Source of the DNA: Bacillus sp. FJAT-22090 | Lineage (GTDB): Bacteria; Bacillota; Bacilli; Bacillales_A; Planococcaceae | Length of the DNA stretch: 64,000 nt | Assembly: GCF_001278755.1 (NCBI RefSeq) | Contig: NZ_CP012601.1 | Span: forward strand, 1,426,001 to 1,490,000 | Reading direction: 5' to 3' | In this document: in pieces, positions 43,931 through 53,874 of the stretch | Position numbering within the stretch: position 1 is the first letter of the stretch | How the letters are laid out: each line of letters opens with the position of its first letter | Made by a program: the position numbers and the translations under genes | Notes under the pieces: generated by a model | Told to the model about the DNA's origin: nothing | Database searches by the model: none | What the model saw: the letters and a program-made list of their open reading frames with translations, nothing else

Positions 43931-45113
43931 GATTTTTCCTAAAGTTAGATTTGAAGGATTTATGGATGATTGGGAGCGACTGAAGTTAGGCGAAGTTGTT
44001 GAAATTAAAGATAGTGCCAGGATTTCAAATACCTTATGGGTATCAAAGGGAGTACCATATTTACGTTCAAGTGATTTGGTGAATGATGGAACTTTAGGAG
44101 AACTTTTTATTTCTGACGAGACATACCAATCTTATAAAGATAAGACAGGTGCTCCTGAAAAAGATGACGTGCTATTTACAAGTGGAGGTAAAGTAGGCAT
44201 CACTTATCATAAAATTGATAATGAACCAGTTTATGTTCAGGGTGGGAGTATATTATACGCCAAAACATCTAAATCAAGTAAACTTAGTGGCATGTATCTT
44301 AAAGCGTTCTTTGGCTCTCCCGCTATGACAAAATATATTGAGGGAGCTTCAACTGGAGTGACGTTAAAGCATTTTACTTTGAAACCCGCTAATGCTGCTC
44401 CAATTTTTCTTTCTTCACTAAAAGAACAAAACAAAATTGGAGAACTCTTTAAGCAATTAGATGACATTATCGCTCTTCATCAGTGTATGTTAGAACAGAA
44501 AAAGTCCTTCAAAAAAATGATGTTGCAAAAAATGTTCCCACAAAAAGGCGAACGTGTGCCGAAAGTTCGTTTTAATGGGTTTAGTGTGGATTGGGAAGAA
44601 GTTAAGGTTGAGGAAATGTTTACAGTAACGCGTGGACAAGTTTTATCAACCGATAAAATTTCTCAAACTAAAACTGATAAATGTTATTATCCTGTTTACT
44701 CATCACAAACAAAAAATAATGGTCTTTTGGGATATTATTCAAAATTTCTATTTGAGAATGCTATTACATGGACAACTGATGGAGCTAACGCAGGAACTGT
44801 AAATTATAGAAAAGGAAAATTTTATAGTACCAATGTTAATGGCGTTTTAATTTCTGATAAAGGATTCTCAAATAAAGCGGTATCAGAGATATTAAACTCT
44901 GTGGCATATAAATATGTTTCTAAGGTAGGGAATCCAAAATTAATGAACAATATAATGAAAGAGATACAAATTATGGTTCCTACAACAATTGAAGAGCAAA
45001 TGAAAATAGCAGTGTTTTTGGAGAAAATAGACAATACCATTGCCCTACATCAGAAAAAGCTTGAAGATTACCAACAACTGAAAAAAGCGTTATTACAGCG
45101 CATGTTCATTTAA
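43923..45113 (+). CDS. hsdS: Type I restriction-modification specificity subunit HsdS
   Basis: About 396 residues from ATG 43923 (GTG 43911 is an alternative). It has two target-recognition domains, each starting with a similar element (KVRFEGFMDDWERLKLGEVV and KVRFNGFSVDWEEVKVEEMF), each followed by a conserved helical spacer (LFKQLDDIIALHQCMLEQKK and FLEKIDNTIALHQKKLEDYQ). So the protein recognises a bipartite site whose sequence cannot be predicted. Only one hsdS copy is in the window. Confidence 0.95.
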   Translation: MNKIFPKVRFEGFMDDWERLKLGEVVEIKDSARISNTLWVSKGVPYLRSSDLVNDGTLGELFISDETYQSYKDKTGAPEKDDVLFTSGGKVGITYHKIDNEPVYVQGGSILYAKTSKSSKLSGMYLKAFFGSPAMTKYIEGASTGVTLKHFTLKPANAAPIFLSSLKEQNKIGELFKQLDDIIALHQCMLEQKKSFKKMMLQKMFPQKGERVPKVRFNGFSVDWEEVKVEEMFTVTRGQVLSTDKISQTKTDKCYYPVYSSQTKNNGLLGYYSKFLFENAITWTTDGANAGTVNYRKGKFYSTNVNGVLISDKGFSNKAVSEILNSVAYKYVSKVGNPKLMNNIMKEIQIMVPTTIEEQMKIAVFLEKIDNTIALHQKKLEDYQQLKKALLQRMFI

Positions 45114-45140
45114 AATTTTAAAAAGAAATGAGGTGAGTGT

Positions 45141-48100
45141 ATGGTTCATTCTTTTGTATCTGAATCGGAACTAGAAGATAACTTAATTCAACAATTAATA
45201 CGTGGTGAATCCCAATGGACGTATCGTGGGGATTTACATACGGAAGATGAGATGTGGCAAAACTTTAAAAACAAGCTGGAAAACAATAATAAAGATGTAC
45301 TGAACGAGATCCCTTTGACAGAACAAGAATTCCTTCAAATTAAAGAACAGCTTCATTTCGTGAATTTTTACGAAGCGGCTAAATGGTTGGCCGGCGAGAA
45401 CGGCATCGCTAAAGTTCAAGTACAGCGAGAAGATGCGGCACTTGGCACAATTCGTTTGAGAGTATTAAATCGTGCCGATGTAGCGGGCGGTATGTCCTCT
45501 TATGAAGTGATTAATCAATATCAAAGTAATAAACGAACAATTGAAGATCAAGAACGGCGCTTTGATGTAACGTTATTAATTAATGGGTTACCGATGATTC
45601 ATATTGAGCTAAAAAACAGAAAGCACTCCTACATGGAAAGCTTTCGTCAAATTAAAAAGTATCTAAAAGAAGATAAATTTACAGGTATCTTCTCGACTGT
45701 ACAAATGTTTGTCGTATCGAATGGTACAGATACCCGTTATATTGCGACGGCTCGTGATGAGAAGTTGAACGAACAGTTTTTAAGTAAATGGGTAGATCAT
45801 GAAAACCAACCGGTCAATAATTACTTGGATTTTGCTAAAGATGTTCTCTCGATTCCGCAGGCACACAAAATGGTGACGCAATATACAGTCATTGATAGTG
45901 CGAAAAAAGCGTTGATTTTACTTCGTCCGTATCAAATCCATGCGATTGAAGCGGTGAAAGAGGCTTCAAGACAACAAGAATCGGGCTATGTGTGGCATAC
46001 AACAGGTTCAGGGAAAACATTAACATCGTACAAAGTAGCACGTAATTTACTTCAAATTCCGTCCTTACAAAAAACGATCTTTATTGTGGATCGTGTCGAT
46101 TTAGACCAACAAACAAGCAGCTCATTCGAATCGTATGCGGAGCATGATGTAATTGAGGTAGATGAAACAGATAATGTTAGCGACTTAATCAAAAAGTTAC
46201 TGTCCCAAGATCGGAATGTAGTTGTGACAACTATTCAAAAGCTTAATCATGTTATGAAGCGTTTTGCTGGAAAAGACGATACAAAGAAATCCAGTGCGCT
46301 TCGTCAATTGAAAATAGCGTTCGTAGTAGATGAGTGTCACCGAGCGGTTTCACCTCAAAAACAGCAAGAAATTAAAGAATTCTTTGTCCGCTCGTTGTGG
46401 TACGGCTTCACTGGTACGCCTATTTTTGCAGAAAATGCGAAACAGGCTGTAGGCGACCTCCCTCGCACAACAGAGGGACAATACGGACGACGATTACATG
46501 AATATACGGTCAAAGAAGCAATTTACGATAAAGCGGTGCTAGGATTCCAAATTGAATACAAGAGTACCTTTTCCGAAGAAGAACTTAACGAAGCATTGAT
46601 TCAATTAGACAGTGAAATAGAATTAGACGGCCTTACACTTGCTGACAAAGAAGCACGTTTACCGAAGCGGGTCTATAAACATGAACGCCATATGCTAGAG
46701 GTCATTCAATCAATCGTTAATAAATCCCGCAACAAACTCGGTTTCCAAAATGGTGTCGGTAAGACGTATAATGCGATTCTAACGACTTCTTCAATTACTC
46801 AAGCACAACGATATTATGACTTGTTTAAACGAGTGAAAGCAGGCAAAACAACCGTGCAGATTAGTGAAAAAACGAAGCGTACTTTACCTGACTTCCCGAA
46901 AGTTGCAATTACTTACTCGATTTCCGAGAATGAAGAATCCTCTATCGAAAATCAAGAGAGGATGAAAGAAGCCCTTCTTGATTACAACGAAGCCTTCGGT
47001 ACAAGCTATACATTGGAAACGATGCGTTCATACAACCGCAACGTCAATGATCGATTAGCCCGTAAAAAAGAGAAGTTCTTACCTAGATCGGAACAATTGG
47101 ATATTATCATTGTTGTGGATCGTTTATTAACAGGTTTTGATGCACCTTGTCTATCGACATTATTCATTGACCGTCTTGCAATGAAGCCACATGATTTAAT
47201 ACAAGCCTTTTCACGTACAAACCGTCTGTTCGATAAGTCGAAAAAATACGGTCAAATCGTAACATTCCAAACACCAACGATTTTTGAAGAAAAAGTGAAG
47301 CAAGCACTTGTCCTTTATTCAAATGGTGGCGAAAATGAAGTGGTGGCTCCAACGTGGGAGGAAGCACACGTGGCGTTCCTAACAGCGATTGAGGAATTAC
47401 GTGAAATAGCCCCAACACCTGAGGGAATAGACGTAGAGAGCTTAGAACCAGCACAATTAAAGAAATTTGCGAAAGCCTATCAAGCTTTAGATAAAGCCTT
47501 TGCGAATATTCAGGTATATACCGAGTATAGCGATGCGAAGCTTGGTACAGACTATCCAATCCAACTGAACCAGATTGAAGAATATCATGGCAAATACGTC
47601 AATGTATTAGAGAAACTTCGGAAGGAAAAAGAAGATCAAGATGATGTGGACGTTAATATTGAGTATGAGTTGGAATCTGTAAAAACAGAAGAAATCAATT
47701 ACGAATACATTTTACTTCTAATCCAAGCCTTTTTACCGAATACGCACGATGAAAAAGCGAAACAACCACCCGCCGAAAAGACTGCGGAAGAAATTAATCA
47801 GTATTTAGCAAGGTTGAAAAAAGGAAATCCGACACTCGCAGGATTAATGGAAGAACTATGGACGAATATCCAAGAGAATCCGGAAGCTTATCGGGATCAA
47901 CATGTATCGTCTCTATTAGAACAAATGATACAGCAAGCGATTAACACGATGGTTGATGCTTTTGCGAAAACATGGTGGGTTCAGAAAGCTGAATTAGCAT
48001 TCATGGTCGCTAACTATAATCCAAACCTCCAAAAACAAAATGGTGAAGCTGAATTGAAGCGAACAAGTGATTATGAGGGATATAAAAATCATACCGAAAA

Positions 48101-48191
48101 TCCTAAAAAACGATTAACGTACTGGAAATCAGTCAGACAAGCCTTTGATGACATGATGATTCAAGATATTATGCCATTGCAAAACAGGTAG
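45141..48191 (+). CDS. hsdR: Type I restriction endonuclease subunit HsdR
   Basis: A 1016-residue motor-nuclease. N-terminal PD-(D/E)XK nuclease: [23 protein letters not shown], trimmed to FDVTLLIN and IELKNRK. Translocase: [15 protein letters not shown] (Walker A, about 290), [10 protein letters not shown] (DEAD-like), FTGTPIF (motif III) and [16 protein letters not shown] plus QAFSRTNR (motifs V, VI). GAGGTGAGTG precedes the ATG. The locus looks intact, so the system should be active. Confidence 0.96.
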   Translation: MVHSFVSESELEDNLIQQLIRGESQWTYRGDLHTEDEMWQNFKNKLENNNKDVLNEIPLTEQEFLQIKEQLHFVNFYEAAKWLAGENGIAKVQVQREDAALGTIRLRVLNRADVAGGMSSYEVINQYQSNKRTIEDQERRFDVTLLINGLPMIHIELKNRKHSYMESFRQIKKYLKEDKFTGIFSTVQMFVVSNGTDTRYIATARDEKLNEQFLSKWVDHENQPVNNYLDFAKDVLSIPQAHKMVTQYTVIDSAKKALILLRPYQIHAIEAVKEASRQQESGYVWHTTGSGKTLTSYKVARNLLQIPSLQKTIFIVDRVDLDQQTSSSFESYAEHDVIEVDETDNVSDLIKKLLSQDRNVVVTTIQKLNHVMKRFAGKDDTKKSSALRQLKIAFVVDECHRAVSPQKQQEIKEFFVRSLWYGFTGTPIFAENAKQAVGDLPRTTEGQYGRRLHEYTVKEAIYDKAVLGFQIEYKSTFSEEELNEALIQLDSEIELDGLTLADKEARLPKRVYKHERHMLEVIQSIVNKSRNKLGFQNGVGKTYNAILTTSSITQAQRYYDLFKRVKAGKTTVQISEKTKRTLPDFPKVAITYSISENEESSIENQERMKEALLDYNEAFGTSYTLETMRSYNRNVNDRLARKKEKFLPRSEQLDIIIVVDRLLTGFDAPCLSTLFIDRLAMKPHDLIQAFSRTNRLFDKSKKYGQIVTFQTPTIFEEKVKQALVLYSNGGENEVVAPTWEEAHVAFLTAIEELREIAPTPEGIDVESLEPAQLKKFAKAYQALDKAFANIQVYTEYSDAKLGTDYPIQLNQIEEYHGKYVNVLEKLRKEKEDQDDVDVNIEYELESVKTEEINYEYILLLIQAFLPNTHDEKAKQPPAEKTAEEINQYLARLKKGNPTLAGLMEELWTNIQENPEAYRDQHVSSLLEQMIQQAINTMVDAFAKTWWVQKAELAFMVANYNPNLQKQNGEAELKRTSDYEGYKNHTENPKKRLTYWKSVRQAFDDMMIQDIMPLQNR

Positions 48192-48242
48192 ATCAAAAGA
48201 TTGCTTTAAAAAGAGAGTTCAATTTGTATTTTACAAGACAAG

Positions 48243-48289
48243 AAAACCACCTATTTTGATGAACTAACATTTTCAATAGGTGGTTTTTC
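48243..48289 (+). terminator. Terminator of the hsd operon
   Basis: AAAACCACCTATT/AATAGGTGGTTTT stem with a 19-nt loop and T5. The gap to 48557 holds no supported gene; it includes one copy of a TTAGTTGAAGAA motif (near 48410) also seen near 40790. Confidence 0.85.
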
Positions 48290-48557
48290 TGTTCTAACTT
48301 TTAAATCAAATTTGTTTAAAATCTAATGCAGAGGTTATAAAGTTAGGATTTCCAAAGAAATCCCTTGTTTTTTTATAGTGTTTAAAATAAAACTTGTCGC
48401 GCTGCTTCGTTAGTTGAAGAAGAAAGATGCGCTTTATGTTCCAAATCTACATTAAGGTTAAGTAATCGGTTCAAATTCCATAATTCCCTACGTTTCCAAG
48501 TACTACTTGTGATTTAGTAACGTCATGAGGATTCATCTCATCGGCCTTATGTGAAAC

Positions 48558-48580
48558 AAAAAAGCCAACTAAATGTTGGC
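48558..48580 (-). terminator. Terminator of the resolvase gene
   Basis: GCCAAC/GTTGGC stem, 5-nt loop, T6 on the minus strand, about 20 bp past the stop. Confidence 0.8.
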
Positions 48581-48599
48581 ATAGGTAGTTAAAACAAGA

Positions 48600-49184
48600 T
48601 TAATTCTTCGTTTGTTCTTTCAACTTCAAATAGATCGTTGGCTTCGGTACTCCTGTAAGCTTAACAATGTCAGCAACACTCATACCGTTTGATTCTCGTG
48701 TAGCCATCAAATTTAATGCTTGTTGTACTTTCTTTTCAGGTTGTCCCTTGCGTCCCATATGTTTGCCTGCTGCCTTCGCTCTCTCGCGTCCTTCCGTGGT
48801 ACGTTCCACTATTATGTCACGCTCAAACTGTGCGAATGATCCTAGCATATTGAACAATAACATATTGATACTACTTGCACCCTTGCCCGCTTCGAAAGTT
48901 ATATTATCGCGTATGAACTGGACACTCACGCCCTTGTCGGTTAATTCCGTTACTATTTTGTTAAGGTCGATGATGCTACGTGCAAGGCGGTCTATCTTAG
49001 TCACTACTACCGTATCGCCTTCCCTTACCTGGTCGAGCATAGCCGCCAGTTGTGTACGTGGCGCGGTCGATGTTCCTGTTACCTTCTCTACGAATAGACG
49101 CTCGCACCCTGCCTCACGTAACGCTACCTCTTGCGCTTCTAACTCTTGGCCTACCGTCGATACTCTCGCGTATCCAATTCTCAT
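48600..49184 (-). CDS. Serine recombinase / resolvase (Tn3 or Hin type)
   Basis: A 194-residue serine recombinase from ATG 49184 with GGAGG at 9 nt. Catalytic Ser is in GYARVSTVGQELEAQ (residue about 9), conserved region TKIDRLARSIIDL, then SFAQFERDIIVERTTEGRERAK and a C-terminal HTH (MSVADIVKLTGVPKPTIYLKL). It is richer in G+C and uses more CG-containing codons than its neighbours, pointing to separate transfer. It could resolve a transposon or invert DNA; no partner transposase or inverted repeats were seen. Confidence 0.93.
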   Translation of the reverse strand: MRIGYARVSTVGQELEAQEVALREAGCERLFVEKVTGTSTAPRTQLAAMLDQVREGDTVVVTKIDRLARSIIDLNKIVTELTDKGVSVQFIRDNITFEAGKGASSINMLLFNMLGSFAQFERDIIVERTTEGRERAKAAGKHMGRKGQPEKKVQQALNLMATRESNGMSVADIVKLTGVPKPTIYLKLKEQTKN

Positions 49185-49343
49185 CTCGCAATACCTCCGT
49201 CTATAAAATAGGTTAACTTCTATATCTAATATTATAGACAAACTTATATACCGTTAGAACTCCTAAATTTAATGTTTAATTCACCAGTTTTTCTGTTGTA
49301 TATAAGTTAACACTTTTAGACAGCAGGACTTGTTATTAAGTAA

Positions 49344-49367
49344 AAAAGGACCCTTTGGGGTCCTTTT
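49344..49367. terminator. Orphan bidirectional terminator
   Basis: AAAAGGACCC/GGGTCCTTTT with a 4-nt loop and T/A tails on both strands. No gene directly upstream on either strand. The remainder of 49185-49609 shows nothing else. Confidence 0.7.
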
Positions 49368-49609
49368 CTATACCTTCTTATTTAACGAATGTCACCTTTA
49401 ATTGAAGTAATAGCTTTTAATTAGTCGTTTCAAGTACATATTCCTTTAAAATTACAAATCTATTTGACTATAAACAGTTTCTATACATCCTTTGCAACAT
49501 TTTAAGTGTAGTGTAGATTTCGTGAGTGGATGTGATTGGATTCTTATATTCTCACCATTTTAGAATGTATATCCCTTTTAAAATAATTATAGATTATGTA
49601 ATAATATGG

Positions 49610-51322
49610 TTATTTTCTAACTAATTTCCCATTTAGGTATTCCCATTTGCCTTGCTGAAGTATTTCGTTAAATTGTTGATTCAAATCCTTCTTTATTGAA
49701 GTATTACCTAAACCTTCAATCCAGGCAGCAGCTTTACCTGCCTGTTGTTCAATTTCCTCCTGTGAAGCTTTGTTTTGAATAAGTTTTTCGAGCTTGTCAT
49801 TTGCCATTTTGGCGGTGATTACGAGCTGAGCGGATTTTAAAGAATTTTCGCCAGGTTTTTTATATTTATCAAGGATGGCTTGTCGTGTTGATTGTCCATA
49901 GACACGGTATAAAAGTCTCGCCTGCTTGCGGATTTCCCTTGATAGATCATGATAAGCAACCTCGGTCATAGTTGAAATAGGCTCTTTTTTGTATAACTGA
50001 TCGAATTTCTTCGTTTTTTCAGCAATTTTTTTTCCAGATGTGATTGCATCAATATAAGCGATCGCTCGTTGAAATTCCCAATCCATTAAATCTACTCGAT
50101 CTATTAGCCTATTTTCTTCAGGACCACGCAGGACCCCATTAATAGTTTGTCCTGCTTCTCTTATACTATTTTTCGTAAGGTTAAATAAATTCATATCTGG
50201 ATAGTTTACATCCTTTGTATATTCAAAGGAAATTTGCCATTTTAAAGCCGTTGAATAGTTTTCAGCAGTACTAACAAGCTGTTCATGTTTTGCTGCAATT
50301 AGTTGTTGTCTCGGGATCTCCTGCTTAAGCATTTCGTCCATATTGCAAACTTTTAATTTTGATATATTGGATGAATAATAGATAAGCCACTTTTGGTCAC
50401 TGCTCAATTTAGCATTAGATGAAGCCTTAATATTCACGAGCTGCTTCCCATTAGACGTTTGATTAACTTGAATATCCCCTCCAGAACTCACATATAGGTA
50501 TTTGCCGTCCTTGCTTGGAACGATATTCTGAATATATGCAGCCCATTGCGTGTTAAGTAATAAAGACACTTTATTCCATTCCCATCGATCTTTTTCCTTC
50601 ATTGCTTTATAAATTTCATTTCCTAAGCGTACATATAAGCTTTGACCATCTGGTGAAAATCGAAGCTCATCTATTCCGTTTTTCGCTTGAAAACTTAAGC
50701 TTTGAGAATCTTTTTCACCTGTTGATGCCTTATAAAAGCTTACAGTCTTTTCGTTATAGCTACTCACAGCAATGAAATCGTCTGTTGGGCTAAAATCAGC
50801 AATTGGTGATGGATCCAAACCTTTAACAGGGATTGTGTATTTACTTTCATAATTGCTTCCATCATATACAGCTATGTAAGTATTATCGTCCTCTTTATTC
50901 CTATAATTTCCGATGGAAAACAATGTACCATTCGGCTGAATGGAATACGATTCTTTCCCGTAGTTTTCTTTAAATGAAGTGACTAATTCACCCGTTTCCC
51001 TTTTGTAAATGGAAGTTCCTTTATCCATACTGGATACGATAAAATCATAGTCCTTAGTGAAGTTCACAGAACGATTATAGTCTTCCGATAGGATTAGTGA
51101 ATACTGCCCTGTCTTTTCTCCACTACTTACATCATATATCGTTGTAAAGTATTGACCTTTAGAGTATTCGTTGATATATGCAGTGTCTCCATTAGGCGAT
51201 AATAAACCCGAAGATCCAACAAATTCTTGGTTGCTACAAATAGATGGTGCAGCCATTGCAGAATCAGCACAAAACAGGAAAATTAATGTTATTGTAATTA
51301 TTTTATAAAATTGTGTCTTCAT
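49610..51322 (-). CDS. Secreted WD40/beta-propeller-like protein, island cargo
   Basis: About 570 residues from ATG 51322 (AAGGAG at 7 nt; the longer frame to 51436 is not preferred). A signal peptide ends around SAMAAPS. Residues 40-345 contain repeating blades with LSPNGDTAYI, FSPTDDFIAVSS, FSPDGQSLYVR, PSKDGKYLYVSSGG, typical of WD40-like propellers. The C-terminal 220 residues are helical, with basic and acidic heptads. The family is not recognised. It is unusual cargo for a phage satellite; surface interaction or host-range change are possible roles. Confidence 0.75.
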   Translation of the reverse strand: MKTQFYKIITITLIFLFCADSAMAAPSICSNQEFVGSSGLLSPNGDTAYINEYSKGQYFTTIYDVSSGEKTGQYSLILSEDYNRSVNFTKDYDFIVSSMDKGTSIYKRETGELVTSFKENYGKESYSIQPNGTLFSIGNYRNKEDDNTYIAVYDGSNYESKYTIPVKGLDPSPIADFSPTDDFIAVSSYNEKTVSFYKASTGEKDSQSLSFQAKNGIDELRFSPDGQSLYVRLGNEIYKAMKEKDRWEWNKVSLLLNTQWAAYIQNIVPSKDGKYLYVSSGGDIQVNQTSNGKQLVNIKASSNAKLSSDQKWLIYYSSNISKLKVCNMDEMLKQEIPRQQLIAAKHEQLVSTAENYSTALKWQISFEYTKDVNYPDMNLFNLTKNSIREAGQTINGVLRGPEENRLIDRVDLMDWEFQRAIAYIDAITSGKKIAEKTKKFDQLYKKEPISTMTEVAYHDLSREIRKQARLLYRVYGQSTRQAILDKYKKPGENSLKSAQLVITAKMANDKLEKLIQNKASQEEIEQQAGKAAAWIEGLGNTSIKKDLNQQFNEILQQGKWEYLNGKLVRK

Positions 51323-51596
51323 TTTTTCTCTCCTTAGAAATTTTCCAGAAAATATATTCTTTTCATATTTACCCCTTATTTTTTCCCATAGAATACAGGT
51401 CCTCTCAAATATTAACAATATATTATCTAATTTCATATATGTAATTTCTCCCTTTTCCCATCTAATCTCCTTCTATAACCATAATGTTAACTTGGGTTTC
51501 ACGTAGAAAAAATTTTTGAATATCATATATTAATAGAAATGCTTTGCTTACTTTTTATCTTTAATGTTTTTTTTCATTACAACGGTATATTAAATA

Positions 51597-51625
51597 AACA
51601 CCGTCCAGTACTCTTGGGCGGTGTT
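51597..51625 (-). terminator. Terminator of the terminase-small-subunit-like gene
   Basis: AACACCG...CGGTGTT with inner pairs, 30 bp past the stop at 51657, T-rich on the minus strand. Confidence 0.7.
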
Positions 51626-51656
51626 ATTCTATCTATCTCCATAATTTAGAATAGTA

Positions 51657-52154
51657 TTAATTACTCCACTTCACCAGATCTCCCATTTCCACTTTAATGA
51701 TACCCTTGTGCTCGTTTTTGAGTTCCACTCGTTCTCTCCATCTCTCGGGTTGACGATTCTTTAACCAAAATATTTGGGCGGTTACGTCAGGCGCTTGCGA
51801 CTTCATTACACGTTTTACTATTGCCATTTCTCCATCATTGCCCTTCCCCCATGTTTCCTCTTCATATCGGTATCCAATTGCACGCTTTAATAACGAATTC
51901 TCTACCTGTTCATCGATTACCTTCTTACCCTTCTTAAGGGCATCGGCAAACTCGGGAAATCGATCTTGCCATTCATACAATGTCGCAACATTAATCCCCA
52001 TTTTATGTGCAATTTGTTTGTTAATTAATCCATCTTCAGCCCATCCCTTCACTTGTGCTAATCCAACTTCAGTCAACCAATTTGTATAAAAGGGTTTTCG
52101 ACCGATTTTTTTTCTCTCTAGCGATTGCAGATCTCTGTGTTTCTCTAATTGCAT
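51657..52154 (-). CDS. Phage terminase small subunit-like protein
   Basis: A 165-residue protein. An N-terminal HTH (WAEDGLINKQIAHKMGINVATLYEW, trimmed to NKQIAHKMGINVATLYEW) is followed by DRFPEFADALKKGKKVIDEQ, LLKRAIGYRYEEETWG and APDVTAQIFWLKNRQPERW, the order typical of phage small-terminase-like proteins. In PICIs a TerS redirects packaging of the helper phage to island DNA. It is last in the minus-strand replication block, as in SaPIs, but sits 400 bp from the helicase. Confidence 0.8.
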   Translation of the reverse strand: MQLEKHRDLQSLERKKIGRKPFYTNWLTEVGLAQVKGWAEDGLINKQIAHKMGINVATLYEWQDRFPEFADALKKGKKVIDEQVENSLLKRAIGYRYEEETWGKGNDGEMAIVKRVMKSQAPDVTAQIFWLKNRQPERWRERVELKNEHKGIIKVEMGDLVKWSN

Positions 52155-52277
52155 TTCGACTGACCCCCCATTCCTACCAACTAAGTATAATTTAATATTT
52201 AACCTGCTTATAACTATTACTCTTTAACCGGTCAATTTATTTAAAATAGACTAAAATGCTAATGATAGATAGAGACG

Positions 52278-52554
52278 GACTAGGTTTTTCACTTGAACCA
52301 TAAACCCCATGCTTTTTCAAATGCTTATATTATATATTTTTACATTTTTCATCCTAATGAGTTTACAACAAGTGGTTCAATTGGTTCAAATGCTTTTAAA
52401 ACTAAGAGAGAGTATGATGGAATACTGTTTATATAGGTGGTTCAATTATAATTATTATTGTAACTCGACGTAGAGATATCAATGCTTAAGCAAGCATTTC
52501 AGTTTTTCTTAAGTGGTTCAGTTTTCGGTTAAAGGTTGTTTAATTATAATGTTT
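52278..52554. repeat. Iteron-like repeats, candidate replication origin
   Basis: A non-coding AT-rich stretch with repeated GTGGTTCAATT-type units: about 52372, 52382 (TTGGTTCAAAT), 52437, 52513 (GTGGTTCAGTT), a degenerate one near 52533 and an inverted TTGAACC near 52282. The unit near 52437 is followed by ATAATTATTATTG, and the one near 52533 by ATAATG, so the units share flanks. It lies directly downstream of the helicase gene, where SaPI origins lie. Confidence 0.6.
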
Positions 52555-53874
52555 TCAATTGAGTGCGATTCCCACATAACAACGTTGTTTACCATGTGGT
52601 TTTGTGACCGATACGGGAAACCCAGTTTCTATCCGGTTGTAAAATTTTTTTAGTCCTATTGCCTTGTAACCGCTATTAAAGCACCAATTAGAATAATACC
52701 TATATAACAGTTGTCGTTCTATTATCCTGTTAGGAGATATTTTACAATTCTCATCTACAAAAGTCGCTACATTATCAATGTCTAATTTATATTCCTCTAG
52801 CATTTTATCTGTAGACTCGTTTAAAGTAAAGTGACCCTGTTTTTCTAACCATTCAAGACCATCCAATGCACGATTTAACAATCCACTCAATTCCTCGTCA
52901 TTTGTTAACTTGTCCATAATATTGGGATCTGCTTTAATTCCTCCTGGCCCGAACTTGTTATTAAAAGGAATTATTATCCACCTCCTGAAAAATCCATCAG
53001 TTAAATCTGAGGATCTAGGCAGTTCATTGGCAGAAAACAAAAGACGTGCAAAGTTTTGAAAATTAAAACTATCTTTTCCTTTAAATTCAGCGCTAGTACG
53101 GTCACCTGATACAACTGTTTTGAATACGCTCGACTTAACCAGCGCTTTAGATGGAATATCTGCATAAGTATTTGCTAACTTCCCATGAAGTTGAGCCAAT
53201 TTAAATCGGTTATGCTCAAGATCTTGTAATGAAATGTTGCTAATATTATCTGTTCCTAAAAATCTATGAAACAGCTCGATAAACTTAGATTTCCCATTAC
53301 TCCCCTCACCCGTTAACATCACTGCTTTTTCATATTTTGTTATTGGTAACATACAATATCCAAACCATTCATAAACTATTGACATTGTATCTTCTGGAAC
53401 CACACTTCTAAAAAAAGTATCAATATTTGGTGCAATAGCTTCAGGTTTAAAGTAAATCGGTATTTGAATGGTTGTGAAATATTCAGGAGTGTGCGGGTGT
53501 AACTTACGTTTCCTCCATTCAAGTAATCCGTTACTTACATTAATTAAATCAGTTCTAGCGTTAGCATTTTCTGTTTTACGAAAGGTTGTCACCTGTATAT
53601 AATGAACAACTTCGTCCCCATATGATTTTTTAAATCGGTCTTCCAGTAGTTCAGCACACTTTTTCCTAATTACATAGTCATTTATTATTCTGTAAACCCC
53701 TAATTCGTAGCGATACAGAAAGTTTCCATCGTAAATGAAATGGTTATCTTCCATGATGTGTTCTGCAAGAAGTTTGGAACTAAAAGTTTTACCGTTGTTC
53801 CCACCAAAATAATGTCTTTCATTAGTTGTTTTCTTATGTTCAAGAATAAATCTATCTAGATCCGACTCCCTCAT
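52555..53874 (-). CDS. SF3/P4-type replicative helicase (D5-like) of the island
   Basis: About 439 residues from ATG 53874 (an upstream ATG at 53901 is possible; AAGGGAAG precedes 53874). A D5_N-like N-terminal region is followed by the SF3 Walker A GEGSNGKSKFIELFHRFLG (trimmed to GEGSNGKSKF), Walker B-type KLANTYADIP, sensor FSANELPRSSDLTDGFFRRWIIIPF trimmed to FSANELPRSSD. It unwinds the origin during element replication. It overlaps the prim-pol gene by about 23 bp. Confidence 0.9.
   Translation of the reverse strand: MRESDLDRFILEHKKTTNERHYFGGNNGKTFSSKLLAEHIMEDNHFIYDGNFLYRYELGVYRIINDYVIRKKCAELLEDRFKKSYGDEVVHYIQVTTFRKTENANARTDLINVSNGLLEWRKRKLHPHTPEYFTTIQIPIYFKPEAIAPNIDTFFRSVVPEDTMSIVYEWFGYCMLPITKYEKAVMLTGEGSNGKSKFIELFHRFLGTDNISNISLQDLEHNRFKLAQLHGKLANTYADIPSKALVKSSVFKTVVSGDRTSAEFKGKDSFNFQNFARLLFSANELPRSSDLTDGFFRRWIIIPFNNKFGPGGIKADPNIMDKLTNDEELSGLLNRALDGLEWLEKQGHFTLNESTDKMLEEYKLDIDNVATFVDENCKISPNRIIERQLLYRYYSNWCFNSGYKAIGLKKFYNRIETGFPVSVTKPHGKQRCYVGIALN

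Noticed and set aside
42317-49184. hsdS phase-variation locus driven by the nearby recombinase
   Set aside because: Only one hsdS copy and no inverted repeats inside or near it were found.
48667-49206. 179-codon plus-strand frame opposite the resolvase
   Set aside because: Long only because the resolvase is GC-richer; no start signal and no protein-like motifs.
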